A stretch of 64,000 nucleotides of DNA from Salinimicrobium sp050750585 (GTDB lineage Bacteria > Bacteroidota > Bacteroidia > Flavobacteriales > Flavobacteriaceae), in the NCBI RefSeq assembly GCF_050750585.1, contig NZ_JBOJLM010000006.1:195723-259722 (forward strand). The letters are read 5' to 3'. The notes under the pieces are model-generated. The model saw nothing but the letters and a program-made list of their open reading frames with translations. It searched no databases and was not told where the DNA came from. Positions 1 through 7,797 of the stretch are shown here, piece by piece. Within the stretch, counting starts at the first letter, position 1. Each line of letters opens with the position of its first letter. The position numbers and the translations under genes are program-made.

Positions 1-10
1 TTTTTACTGA

Positions 11-31
11 ATACTGAAGAACTTAATACTG
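11..31. repeat. Left copy of direct repeat flanking the toxin-antitoxin module
   Basis: This 21-bp stretch, built from ATACTGAA-like units, recurs at 782-802 with 20 of 21 bases identical. The two copies enclose the HigBA module. The surrounding bases (5-55 and 770-832) are also rich in degenerate ACTGAATACTGAACACT units, so the repeat is part of a low-complexity intergenic family as well as a flank of the module. Confidence 0.6.
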
Positions 32-55
32 AACACTCCTTTCTGAACACTAGTA

Positions 56-346
56 TCAAATCTCTATTGATATTTTAACCTTTCCACCCAGTCCTTTTTC
101 AACTATATCGTATAAAGTTTTTAAGGTGAGATTACTTCCGTTATTCTCAACCCGGGAAATATATGTTCTTTTTTTATCAACTAAATCTGCGAGTTGTTCT
201 TGGGTTAGGTTTTTTTCTTCTCTTGCCTTTCTCAATAAAAGGCCTATTTTAAATGACTCAAAATCCCTTTCCAGCTCATCTCTACGTTCAGTTCCTTTCT
301 CTCCGTAGACGGTATCCTTTATATCTTTCCAACTTTTAGTTTCCAT
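56..346 (-). CDS. higA: HigA-type antitoxin, XRE-family HTH protein
   Basis: A 96-residue protein with a helix-turn-helix domain at about residues 37-85 (LLLRKAREEKNLTQEQLADLV, then a recognition helix around KKRTYISRVENN). This is the Cro/C1 type fold used by HigA antitoxins, which bind the partner toxin and repress their own operon. The gene overlaps the upstream toxin by 11 nt, so the order is toxin first, as is usual for HigBA. The charged N-terminal segment (residues 1-35) may contact the toxin, which is inference. The assignment as antitoxin rests on HTH type, size and neighbour. Confidence 0.85.
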   Translation of the reverse strand: METKSWKDIKDTVYGEKGTERRDELERDFESFKIGLLLRKAREEKNLTQEQLADLVDKKRTYISRVENNGSNLTLKTLYDIVEKGLGGKVKISIEI

Positions 347-692
347 TGTTCTGGTTTTTATCTGCGTAATAGGACTGCATTAAATTAACAGCCTTGTCAA
401 TTTCCTTTTGAGGCGTTTTCTGTGTTTTTTTAGTGAATCCGTTGAGCAGGATTACAAGTTTCCCCTCATCGAAAAAGCAAAAAACCCTCCAAATATTTGT
501 TCCTAATTTTATTCGGGCTTCATAAAGACCTTTGGCACCCTTTATTGATCTAAGATACGTTGAAGGAACTCTTTCATATGTTTCGATAATTTCAAGGACT
601 TTAAAAATCTTGTCCTGAACCCTTTCTGGTTGCGAAAGCAAGAATTCCTCAAAATAATTTTTATATTGAATTACCTCCCTAACCTTTCGCAT
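336..692 (-). CDS. higB: RelE/HigB-family toxin
   Basis: A 118-residue basic protein of the phage-derived Gp49-like/HigB branch of the RelE superfamily. Family members cleave mRNA at the ribosome and are neutralised by the adjacent HTH antitoxin. Visible family features are the central strand pair GLYEARIKLGTNIWRVFCFF, the following ILLNGFTKKTQKTP segment and a C-terminal helix with K/D residues. It is first in the operon and overlaps higA by 11 nt. A -7 element at 698-705 places transcription start at or next to this ATG. Function is from family resemblance; toxicity is not shown. Confidence 0.85.
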   Translation of the reverse strand: MRKVREVIQYKNYFEEFLLSQPERVQDKIFKVLEIIETYERVPSTYLRSIKGAKGLYEARIKLGTNIWRVFCFFDEGKLVILLNGFTKKTQKTPQKEIDKAVNLMQSYYADKNQNNGN

Positions 693-697
693 ACAAC

Positions 698-728
698 CAA
701 AGGTAACTTAAAAGTTACAATTATACAA
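698..728 (-). promoter_or_regulatory. higBA promoter with overlapping operator palindrome
   Basis: On the minus strand a Bacteroidota -7 box TACCTTTG (698-705) follows a TTG -33 element (726-728) with a 20-nt spacer. A perfect 7-2-7 palindrome, GTAACTT-AA-AAGTTAC (703-718), overlaps the -7 box. This is where an HTH antitoxin would be expected to bind for autorepression (inference). The start codon begins about 6 nt after the -7 box, so the toxin mRNA may be leaderless. Confidence 0.65.
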
Positions 729-781
729 GATGATAATTATTTTTTAAACCTGTTACTGCACAATTTAAAACCGAACACTGC

Positions 782-802
782 ATACTGAAGAACTGAATAC
801 TG
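782..802. repeat. Right copy of direct repeat flanking the toxin-antitoxin module
   Basis: It matches 11-31 at 20 of 21 positions in the same orientation. It lies between the toxin promoter and the 3' end of pcm, inside a longer ACTGAATACT-type low-complexity stretch. Confidence 0.6.
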
Positions 803-827
803 CCAACTGATCACTAAATACTGAATA

Positions 828-1472
828 CTAATTCCTGTCTTCCAGCAACGGTACAAACCTGAAATTTCCGAATTCGGTTTTTTCAAATTCTGTTTCAGAT
901 TTTCTTTCCAAAAGTGTCATTATTTGAGTGTCTTTCCCCACGGGAATGACCATTCGGCCACCAATTTTTAACTGACTCAGTAAAGGATTCGGTACAAAAG
1001 GTGCACCAGCTGTTACAATGATCCTGTCAAAAGGGGCATAATCGGGCAGCCCTTTATAACCGTCACCAAAGGCCAGGTATCTTGGGCGGTATCCTATTTT
1101 TGAAAGAAAGAGCTTGGTGCGCTTAAACAATTCAAGTTGTCGCTCAATGCTGTAAACTTTTGCACCCAACTCACAGAGAACGGCGGTTTGGTAACCACTC
1201 CCTGTACCAATTTCCAACACCATATCCCCTTTTTTTACCTGCAGTACTTCAGTTTGAAAAGCAACAGTATAAGGCTGGGAAATAGTTTGATCGGCAGCAA
1301 TGGGAAAAGCCTTATCCTGGTACGCATGATCTTCGAAGCTGCTATCCATGAACAAATGCCGGGGAATTTTTTTAATGGCATCAAGAACCTTCTCATCCCT
1401 GATCCCTTTATCTTCCACGACTTTTGCCAATTGTAACCTCTTTCCCTGATGTTTGAGCGTATCCTTTCGCAC
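828..1472 (-). CDS. pcm: Protein-L-isoaspartate O-methyltransferase
   Basis: A 214-residue cytoplasmic repair enzyme. It transfers a methyl group from S-adenosylmethionine to L-isoaspartyl residues of damaged proteins. The family signature is clear: the substrate-side segment with AADQTISQPYTVA at about residues 58-70, the SAM-binding motif VLEIGTGSGYQTAVL at about 85-99, and FDRIIVTAGA at about 149-158. Length is normal for the family. It is transcribed alone towards the toxin-antitoxin module. A TAATTTTG box (1491-1498) lies only about 18 nt upstream of the ATG, giving a leader of roughly a dozen bases. Confidence 0.95.
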   Translation of the reverse strand: MRKDTLKHQGKRLQLAKVVEDKGIRDEKVLDAIKKIPRHLFMDSSFEDHAYQDKAFPIAADQTISQPYTVAFQTEVLQVKKGDMVLEIGTGSGYQTAVLCELGAKVYSIERQLELFKRTKLFLSKIGYRPRYLAFGDGYKGLPDYAPFDRIIVTAGAPFVPNPLLSQLKIGGRMVIPVGKDTQIMTLLERKSETEFEKTEFGNFRFVPLLEDRN

Positions 1473-1490
1473 CTTTTAAGTTTTGATGGC

Positions 1491-1521
1491 CAAAATTACA
1501 TAAAGATTACCTCAGGTTAAA
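1491..1521 (-). promoter_or_regulatory. pcm promoter
   Basis: The minus strand carries TTTA, a 19-nt spacer and TAATTTTG (-7 box, 1491-1498), matching the Bacteroidota TTTG-N19-21-TAnnTTTG pattern with one mismatch in the -33 element. Confidence 0.55.
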
Positions 1522-1563
1522 GAAAATTTGGGATTTGCCGCTTTTATTCACTCCTAATTGGCA

Positions 1564-1593
1564 TTGGCTTTAGTCCAAGAAATGTTATTTTTG
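1564..1593 (+). promoter_or_regulatory. Promoter of the Gfo/Idh oxidoreductase gene
   Basis: TTGG (1564-1567), an 18-nt spacer and TATTTTTG (1586-1593). The ATG at 1610 follows by 16 nt, so the untranslated leader would be about 10 nt. Confidence 0.55.
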
Positions 1594-1609
1594 TTGAAAA
1601 CCATTTATT

Positions 1610-2572
1610 ATGCTCAAAGCCGGCGTCCTGGGTGCAGGACACTTAGGAAAAATCCATCTGCGTTTGCTCCAGGAATCTAAAAAATATGATCTTGTGGGCT
1701 TTTACGACATAGATGAGAACAGTGGCCGCAAGGTTCAGGAAGAGTTTGGATATAAATATTTCAACAATTTAGACGATCTCATAGCCGCCGTAGACGTGGT
1801 TGATGTGGTCACTCCTACCCTTTCTCACTTTGAAGTGGGCCAAAAGACCATTAAAGCAGGAAAACATTTATTCATAGAAAAGCCTATTACCAACACGATT
1901 GAAGAGGCTGAACAGCTGGTTAAACTGGCTAAAGAATACAATGTTAAAGGCCAGGTAGGTCATGTAGAAAGATTTAATCCCGCTTTCCAGGCGGTTGCAG
2001 ATAAGTTTGAGAACCCTATGTTCATCGAGGCCCATCGCCTGGCGGAATTTAATCCGCGGGGAACAGATGTGCCGGTGGTACTCGACCTTATGATCCATGA
2101 CATAGATGCCATTTTAAGCGTGGTAAAATCTGAAGTTAAGGAGATACAGGCCAGTGGAGTTTCAGTTATTAGTGACACTCCCGATATTGCCAATGCGCGG
2201 ATTCTTTTTGAGAACGGTTGTGTTGCAAACTTAACAGCCAGCAGGATCTCCCTGAAAAGCATGCGCAAATCCCGCTTCTTTCAACGTGACGCTTACATCT
2301 CGGTCGATTTTCTCGAGAAGAAATGCGAGGTCGTGAAAATGAAAGATGCTCCTGAAGTTCCCGGAGATTTTGATATGATTCTTCAAAATGCCGAAGGTCT
2401 AAAAAAACAGATCTATTTTGACAATCCGGAAGTGAACCCGAATAATGCCATTTTAGAAGAACTAAATTCGTTTGCCGCCGCCATTGAGAACAACACCACG
2501 CCAATAGTGAGCCTTGAACAGGGAACACAGGCACTGCGTGTGGCAAAACAGATTATTAACTCATTTAACTAA
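1610..2572 (+). CDS. Gfo/Idh/MocA-family NAD(P)-dependent oxidoreductase
   Basis: A 320-residue sugar- or cyclitol-type dehydrogenase of the Gfo/Idh/MocA family. The N-terminal Rossmann motif GVLGAGHLGKIHL (residues 5-17) binds the dinucleotide. The EKPITNT segment (about 94-100) carries the family's catalytic lysine, and a substrate-binding beta domain follows, with DLMIHDIDAIL around 159-169. The substrate cannot be read from the sequence. It is followed after 8 nt by a 3-hydroxyacyl-CoA dehydrogenase, so the two are probably co-transcribed. A promoter lies immediately upstream. Confidence 0.9.
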   Translation: MLKAGVLGAGHLGKIHLRLLQESKKYDLVGFYDIDENSGRKVQEEFGYKYFNNLDDLIAAVDVVDVVTPTLSHFEVGQKTIKAGKHLFIEKPITNTIEEAEQLVKLAKEYNVKGQVGHVERFNPAFQAVADKFENPMFIEAHRLAEFNPRGTDVPVVLDLMIHDIDAILSVVKSEVKEIQASGVSVISDTPDIANARILFENGCVANLTASRISLKSMRKSRFFQRDAYISVDFLEKKCEVVKMKDAPEVPGDFDMILQNAEGLKKQIYFDNPEVNPNNAILEELNSFAAAIENNTTPIVSLEQGTQALRVAKQIINSFN

Positions 2573-2580
2573 TATCTTTT

Positions 2581-3471
2581 ATGAAAAATATTGCAGTTAT
2601 TGGTGCAGGAACAATGGGGAACGGAATTGCCCATACTTTTGCCCAATTTGGTTATAAAACAAATCTTATAGATATTTCAGAAGAAAGCCTGGAGAAAGGG
2701 ATGAAAACCATTTCGGGCAATCTTGACCGCATGGTTTCTAAAGAAAAGATCTCTGAAGAAGATAAAACCAATACCCTCAACAACATCACCACTTTTACCC
2801 AAATTTCAGAAGGTGTGAAAAATGTAGATCTTGTTGTAGAGGCCGCAACAGAAAATGTAGATCTCAAACTGAAAATATTCAAACAGCTGGATGAAACCTG
2901 CTCTGCAGAAACTGTACTTGCTTCAAACACTTCTTCAATTTCTATCACCAAAATTGCGTCGGTAGTTTCAAATCCTGAAAGGGTAATTGGAATGCATTTT
3001 ATGAATCCGGTGCCGGTGATGAAGTTGGTGGAGATCATTCGTGGCTACAACACCAGTGACGAGGTAACTTCAAACATCATGGAGCTTTCAAAAAAGCTGA
3101 AAAAAGAACCTGTTGAAGTAAATGATTATCCGGGGTTTGTGGCCAATCGCATTCTTATGCCAATGATCAATGAATCTATTGAAACCCTTTACAACGGGGT
3201 TGCGGGGGTTCAGGAAATTGATACGGTGATGAAACTGGGCATGGCGCATCCTATGGGTCCGCTACAACTTGCCGATTTTATTGGGCTTGATGTTTGTCTC
3301 TCTATTCTCGAGGTGATGTACAGCGGCTTTAAGAATCCAAAATACGCTCCCTGCCCTCTCCTGGTAAATATGGTGCAGGCAGGAAAACTTGGCGTGAAAT
3401 CGGGAGAAGGTTTTTATGACTATTCTGAAAGCAGGAAAGCCGAAAAAGTCTCTGGCCAGTTTACCTCTTAA
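2581..3471 (+). CDS. 3-hydroxybutyryl-CoA dehydrogenase
   Basis: A 296-residue 3-hydroxyacyl-CoA dehydrogenase that oxidises (S)-3-hydroxyacyl-CoA, typically 3-hydroxybutyryl-CoA, with NAD(P). It has the NAD-binding motif IGAGTMGNGIAHTFA (residues 6-20), the active-site region GMHFMNPVPVMKLVEI (about 137-152, catalytic His) and the C-terminal helical dimerisation domain (DYPGFVANRILMPMINE onward). It is single-domain and of normal length, unlike the fused FadB proteins. Its stop codon lies inside a copy of the dispersed palindrome (core 3470-3484). It probably heads towards DUF1015 and yggS in one transcription unit. Confidence 0.92.
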   Translation: MKNIAVIGAGTMGNGIAHTFAQFGYKTNLIDISEESLEKGMKTISGNLDRMVSKEKISEEDKTNTLNNITTFTQISEGVKNVDLVVEAATENVDLKLKIFKQLDETCSAETVLASNTSSISITKIASVVSNPERVIGMHFMNPVPVMKLVEIIRGYNTSDEVTSNIMELSKKLKKEPVEVNDYPGFVANRILMPMINESIETLYNGVAGVQEIDTVMKLGMAHPMGPLQLADFIGLDVCLSILEVMYSGFKNPKYAPCPLLVNMVQAGKLGVKSGEGFYDYSESRKAEKVSGQFTS

Positions 3472-3484
3472 AAATGGCATTTTT
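3470..3484. repeat. Dispersed palindrome, core copy 1
   Basis: AAAAATGGCATTTTT, a full palindromic core that overlaps the stop codon of the 3-hydroxybutyryl-CoA dehydrogenase gene. It lies in the 36-bp gap before the TTG start of DUF1015. The flanks CCTCTT and AGAACC resemble those of other copies. Confidence 0.75.
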
Positions 3485-3507
3485 AGAACCTATTTAATCA
3501 GCAGCAT

Positions 3508-4743
3508 TTGGCAAAAATAATTCCTTTCAGGGCTGTACGGCCTTCCCGGGATAAGGTGGGCCTTGTGGCCTCGAGACCATATCAGGAATATTCGGTGGAA
3601 GAAGTGAGGTTTCAGCTGGAGCACAATCCATTTTCTTTTCTGCATATTATTAATCCGGGATATAAATTTCAGAAGGAAATATCGGGAAGTGAGCGGTTTC
3701 AGCTTGTAAAGAACCGCTACCTTGAATTTAAAGAAGAAGAAGTTTTTATTCAGGATGAAAAGCCTGCATATTATATTTATAAAACTATTTCCCGGCACCA
3801 GGCTTACTGCGGAATTATCGCGGCCACAAGTGCGCTGGATTATGAAAATAATGTGATCAAAAAGCACGAGGATACTATTTCTCAGCGGGAACAACTTTTT
3901 AAAGATTACCTGAAGACGGTAGGCTTCAATACTGAACCAGTACTGCTCACCTATCCCGACAGCCCTGTGATAACCGAAATTACTTCACAGGTAATGCAGG
4001 AGCGGCCCGAATATGAGTTTTCTTCTTTGAACCGTGATGTACATTACATGTGGATTGTAGATGATCCTGATAAAACGGAACAAATTAGAAAGGAATTTGA
4101 GCGCATGGAAGCAGTTTATATCGCCGATGGCCACCACCGCAGTGCCTCGTCATGGCTTTTGGCAAAAGAGTCGCGAGAAAAGAATCCCAATCATACCGGC
4201 GACGAACCTTATAATTTCTTTTTGAGCTATATGATAGCCGAAAGCAATCTGCAGCTATACGAGTTCAACAGACTGGTACGCGACCTTAACGGACTTGGGA
4301 AAGAGGAATTCTTAATTGAGCTAGACGAGTGGTTTCGCATAGAAAACAGGGGTACCCAATTTTATAAACCTTCCAAAAAACATCATTTTTCGATGTATTT
4401 GGATGGAGAATATTACTCGCTTTACCTGCGAAGAACAAACTATGAGTTTACAGATTCTTTAAGCAGCCTTGATCCTTACATCCTGTTTATAAAGGTGCTT
4501 AGACCTATTTTGAATATTACAGACCTTAAAAACGACAATAGAATATCATATCTTCCCGGAAGAAATGAAACTTTTGACGTGAAAAAGGCTGTAGATGAAG
4601 GTGAATTTGCCGTTGGCTTTGGGATGTTGCCATTAACCATTGAAGAAATAAAGCAAATTGCAGATGCCGGGTTAACCATGCCCCCAAAAAGCACCTGTAT
4701 TGAGCCAAAACTAAGAAGCGGTCTTACCGTGTATGAATTTTAG
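3508..4743 (+). CDS. DUF1015 family protein
   Basis: A 411-residue protein of the DUF1015 family, widespread in bacteria and often near serine-biosynthesis genes, but of unproven biochemical function. Family hallmarks are the N-terminal IIPFRAVRPSRDKVG, the central YIADGHHRSASSW (a conserved histidine-rich motif at about residues 205-217) and the C-terminal GLTMPPKSTCIEPKLRSGL. Translation appears to start at TTG, because the conserved N-terminus begins directly after it. It overlaps the beginning of the yggS reading frame by 11 nt, so coupled expression is likely. No signal peptide is seen. Confidence 0.9.
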   Translation: MAKIIPFRAVRPSRDKVGLVASRPYQEYSVEEVRFQLEHNPFSFLHIINPGYKFQKEISGSERFQLVKNRYLEFKEEEVFIQDEKPAYYIYKTISRHQAYCGIIAATSALDYENNVIKKHEDTISQREQLFKDYLKTVGFNTEPVLLTYPDSPVITEITSQVMQERPEYEFSSLNRDVHYMWIVDDPDKTEQIRKEFERMEAVYIADGHHRSASSWLLAKESREKNPNHTGDEPYNFFLSYMIAESNLQLYEFNRLVRDLNGLGKEEFLIELDEWFRIENRGTQFYKPSKKHHFSMYLDGEYYSLYLRRTNYEFTDSLSSLDPYILFIKVLRPILNITDLKNDNRISYLPGRNETFDVKKAVDEGEFAVGFGMLPLTIEEIKQIADAGLTMPPKSTCIEPKLRSGLTVYEF

Positions 4744-4747
4744 AGCT

Positions 4748-5407
4748 ATGAACATTGCAGAGAACATCAAATCATTTAAAGCAGAAATTCCTGAAGAAGT
4801 CACTCTTGTTGCTGTTTCCAAAACCAAACCCGAAAGTGACATTTTAGAAGCCTATAACGCCGGACAAAGGATCTTTGGTGAAAACAAGATCCAGGAAATG
4901 ACCGAAAAATGGGAAAACCTGCCTAAAGATATCAAATGGCACATGCTGGGCCACGTGCAGCGCAACAAGGTAAAATATATGGCAGAATATGTGAACCTTA
5001 TTCACGCCGTAGATTCCCTGAAATTGCTGAAGGAAATTGAGAAGCAGGCAAAAAAATACGATCGAACCATAGAATGTCTTCTGCAAATAAAAATTGCCGA
5101 AGAAGACACCAAATATGGAATAGATGTTGATGAAGCAGACCGAATACTGCAGTCACAAGCCTACCGCGATATGACTCACGTTAAGGTGGTTGGATTAATG
5201 GGAATGGCTACTCTCACTGAAAAAGAAGAGAAGATTAAAAAGGAATTTAGTTTTTTAAAGACTACTTTTGATACCTTTAAATCAAGGTATAACTTCCTGC
5301 ATACTTTATCAATGGGAATGAGCGGCGATTATAAGATCGCCATTGACTGTGGGAGCAGCATGATAAGGGTTGGAAGCGCCATTTTTGGCGAAAGAAATTA
5401 CAATTAA
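4748..5407 (+). CDS. YggS family pyridoxal phosphate homeostasis protein
   Basis: A PLP-binding protein of the YggS/PROSC family (alanine racemase N-terminal-like fold), which buffers free pyridoxal 5'-phosphate. The PLP lysine lies in LVAVSKTKP near the N-terminus. FGENKIQEMTEKW, WHMLGHVQRNK, LMGMATLTE and TLSMGMSGDYKIAI are all family motifs. The frame opens at an ATG at 4733 that overlaps DUF1015, but the ATG at 4748 gives the conserved N-terminus (MNIAENIKSFK) and is preferred. Length is about 219 residues, normal for the family. It is followed closely by the exonuclease/GIY-YIG gene. Confidence 0.93.
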   Translation: MNIAENIKSFKAEIPEEVTLVAVSKTKPESDILEAYNAGQRIFGENKIQEMTEKWENLPKDIKWHMLGHVQRNKVKYMAEYVNLIHAVDSLKLLKEIEKQAKKYDRTIECLLQIKIAEEDTKYGIDVDEADRILQSQAYRDMTHVKVVGLMGMATLTEKEEKIKKEFSFLKTTFDTFKSRYNFLHTLSMGMSGDYKIAIDCGSSMIRVGSAIFGERNYN

Positions 5408-5420
5408 GAGGAAATAGCAT

Positions 5421-6785
5421 TTGTACGCAGTTTTAGACATAGAGACTACCGGTGGGAAATACAATGAAGAGGGAATAACAGAAATTGCTGTCTATAAATT
5501 TGACGGTCATCAAATCGTTGATCAATTCATTAGCTTAGTTAATCCTGAAATACCCATTCAGCCATTCGTTGTTGGCCTTACCGGCATTAATAATGACATG
5601 CTCAGGAATGCTCCTAAATTTTTTGAAGTTGCAAAGCGCATTGTAGAGATCACAGAGGGGGCTATTTTGGTGGCACACAACGCCAAGTTCGATTATCGAA
5701 TTCTGCGCACCGAGTTCCGCAGGTTGGGTTTCGATTATGAGAGGCAAAGTCTTTGTACTGTAGAACTTTCCCAAAAACTTATCCCCGGCTTACCGTCATA
5801 CAGCCTCGGAAAACTGGTGAGATCGTTGGGTATTCCCTTAAGTGACAGACATCGGGCTACCGGCGATGCCCAGGCCACGGTCAAGCTCTTCAAGATGCTG
5901 CTTGCCAAAGATTCAGAAAAAGAGATTTTAAAGAGTTCGGTTCGCAATGCGCCAAAGCTGAAGATGAACACCAAACTGGTACAGCTGCTGGACGAACTAC
6001 CTTCAATTACCGGGGTTTACTACCTGCACAATGAAGATGGAGACATCATCTTTATTGGAAAAAGCAAGAATATCAAGAAAAGGGTAAACCAGCACTTCAC
6101 AAGTGATAACAAGAAATCACGGGAAATTCAGAAAGAAGTTGCTTCTGTGAGCTATGAAGCCACAGGAAATGAATTAAATGCTTTGCTCAAAGAAAATGAA
6201 GAAGTAAAGCGCAACAAACCCAAATACAATAGATCTACAAAACGCTCCCTTTTTTCTCATGCCCTTTACCAGGCCAAAGACAATGAAGGTTATATTCATT
6301 TAAGGATTGGTAAAATTGACGGGCGCAAAAAATATATTACGGCTTTTACCAACCTGCAACAGGCAAAATCTACTTTAGAAAAGATCCTTCAGGAGTATGA
6401 ATTGTGCCAAAGCTTTACCGGCCTTTACGAAGGCACGGGCAGCTGCTTTAACTACAACATGAAAGAATGCCGTGGAGCCTGTGCGGGAGAAGAAGGCGCT
6501 TCAGAATATAATGAGCGGGTAATAAAGGTGCTTGAGGCCTACAGCTATGAAAAGAAAAATATGCTGGTAATTGACCGTGGAAGGGATATTGACGAAAAAA
6601 GTGCATTGCTGGTGGAAGAAGGTGAATTTAAAGGGATTGGGTACTTCAACCTAAACTATCAGTTGAACAACCTGGAGATCATCAAATCTATTATTACACC
6701 CATGAAAAATGACCGGGATGCCCAGCAAATCATTCAGAATTATTTGAGGAAAAATGGGCGTTTAAAAGTGATTCACCTCGATTAA
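5421..6785 (+). CDS. DEDDh 3'-5' exonuclease fused to a GIY-YIG (UvrC/Cho-like) nuclease domain
   Basis: A 454-residue two-nuclease fusion. Residues about 1-165 form a DnaQ-like exonuclease with LDIETTGGKY (ExoI), HNAKFDYRIL (ExoII) and HRATGDAQAT (ExoIIIepsilon, H-x4-D). Residues about 195-275 form a GIY-YIG domain of the UvrC/Cho type (GVYYLHNEDGDIIFIGKSKNI, KRVNQHF, NELNALLKENEEVK). A C-terminal region has clustered cysteines (CFNYNMKECRGACAGE) like the UvrC Cys-rich segment. Such fusions are usually annotated as exonucleases and are thought to act in DNA repair; the substrate is not established here. The start codon is TTG, 13 nt after yggS. It may share that operon. Confidence 0.9.
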   Translation: MYAVLDIETTGGKYNEEGITEIAVYKFDGHQIVDQFISLVNPEIPIQPFVVGLTGINNDMLRNAPKFFEVAKRIVEITEGAILVAHNAKFDYRILRTEFRRLGFDYERQSLCTVELSQKLIPGLPSYSLGKLVRSLGIPLSDRHRATGDAQATVKLFKMLLAKDSEKEILKSSVRNAPKLKMNTKLVQLLDELPSITGVYYLHNEDGDIIFIGKSKNIKKRVNQHFTSDNKKSREIQKEVASVSYEATGNELNALLKENEEVKRNKPKYNRSTKRSLFSHALYQAKDNEGYIHLRIGKIDGRKKYITAFTNLQQAKSTLEKILQEYELCQSFTGLYEGTGSCFNYNMKECRGACAGEEGASEYNERVIKVLEAYSYEKKNMLVIDRGRDIDEKSALLVEEGEFKGIGYFNLNYQLNNLEIIKSIITPMKNDRDAQQIIQNYLRKNGRLKVIHLD

Positions 6786-6855
6786 GACATAAATTTCTGC
6801 TTTTTAGAGCCTCCATATTTTTCAGAATTATTCGTATTTAGCCAGTAAAAAGATT

Positions 6856-6876
6856 CTCAAAAATGGCCTTTTTGAG
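6856..6876. repeat. Dispersed palindrome, copy 2, with CTC/GAG flanks
   Basis: Core AAAAATGGCCTTTTT at 6859-6873, flanked by CTC and GAG, then ACCTC. It lies in the 184-bp gap between the exonuclease and potassium channel genes. A transcript could form a hairpin here. One central base differs from the consensus. Confidence 0.75.
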
Positions 6877-6969
6877 ACCTCTATATTGTAATTTCCGAAG
6901 AAAACATTCTCCCTACATAAACGAAAATTCTCCTGAAAAATTCTATTTTTAGGCTGTAATTCAATTTGC

Positions 6970-7797
6970 GTGGCCCAAACAAAGATACCTTCCTGGAAAA
7001 GTAAACTTCATGAAATTATTTATGAAGCCGATACCCCTGCGGGAAAAGCTTTTGATATTGGTTTGCTCCTGGTAATTGTCTTGAGTATTGTATTGGTTAT
7101 GCTGGAGAGCATTCCCGGGATGAGTGACAAATACTACTGGCAGTTTTATACGGCCGAATGGATCATCACCATCATATTTTCTATAGAATACATGCTGCGG
7201 ATTATTGTAATTAACCGGCCAACCCGCTATATTTTTAGCTTTTACGGCATTGTAGACCTCCTCTCTACCCTGCCAACCTATCTGGCGATCCTGGGAGGCG
7301 GGCATAACCTGTTATTCGCCGTGCGAGCTTTGCGATTGTTACGAATCTTCAGAATTTTAAAAATCACGAGGTATATTGGAGAGTCAAACCGGCTCTTACT
7401 TGCATTGCGTAACAGCCGCGCAAAGATCCTGGTTTTTCTGTATGCAGTGGTTATTTTATGTGTCATTATGGGTACGGTGATGTACCTGGTAGAAGGGCCC
7501 GAAAATGGTTACACCAGCATCCCTACAGGCATTTACTGGTGTATAGTGACCCTTACCACGGTGGGCTTTGGCGATATTCACCCCGTGACTCCCCTGGGGC
7601 AGTTCATAGCCTCTGTGATCATGATTACCGGTTATGGTATCATTGCTGTTCCCACCGGAATTGTGACTTCGGAATTCAGCCGTGCCTCGGCAAGGGAAAT
7701 TCCTGTAAACACGCAGGTTTGCCCATATTGTAATGAAACCAAACACCTCGATAAGGCAGAATACTGTCATAACTGCGGAAATCCCCTAAATGAATAA
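6970..7797 (+). CDS. Voltage-gated-type potassium channel (VIC superfamily) with C-terminal zinc ribbon
   Basis: A 275-residue inner-membrane ion channel with six predicted membrane segments. The S4-like helix RALRLLRIFRILKITRY (about residues 115-131) has regularly spaced arginines. The pore helix and filter read TLTTVGFGDIHP (about 190-201), so the canonical TVGYGD is TVGFGD. After S6 a short cytoplasmic tail carries CPYC and CHNC pairs 16 residues apart (about 248-270), a likely zinc ribbon. Translation starts at GTG. The stop overlaps the start of miaA by 8 nt, suggesting translational coupling. Confidence 0.88.
   Translation: MAQTKIPSWKSKLHEIIYEADTPAGKAFDIGLLLVIVLSIVLVMLESIPGMSDKYYWQFYTAEWIITIIFSIEYMLRIIVINRPTRYIFSFYGIVDLLSTLPTYLAILGGGHNLLFAVRALRLLRIFRILKITRYIGESNRLLLALRNSRAKILVFLYAVVILCVIMGTVMYLVEGPENGYTSIPTGIYWCIVTLTTVGFGDIHPVTPLGQFIASVIMITGYGIIAVPTGIVTSEFSRASAREIPVNTQVCPYCNETKHLDKAEYCHNCGNPLNE

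Noticed and set aside
5375..5395. CGCCATTTTTGGCG palindrome at the end of yggS
   Set aside because: Related in look but without the AAAAATG arm; not counted as a member of the dispersed family.
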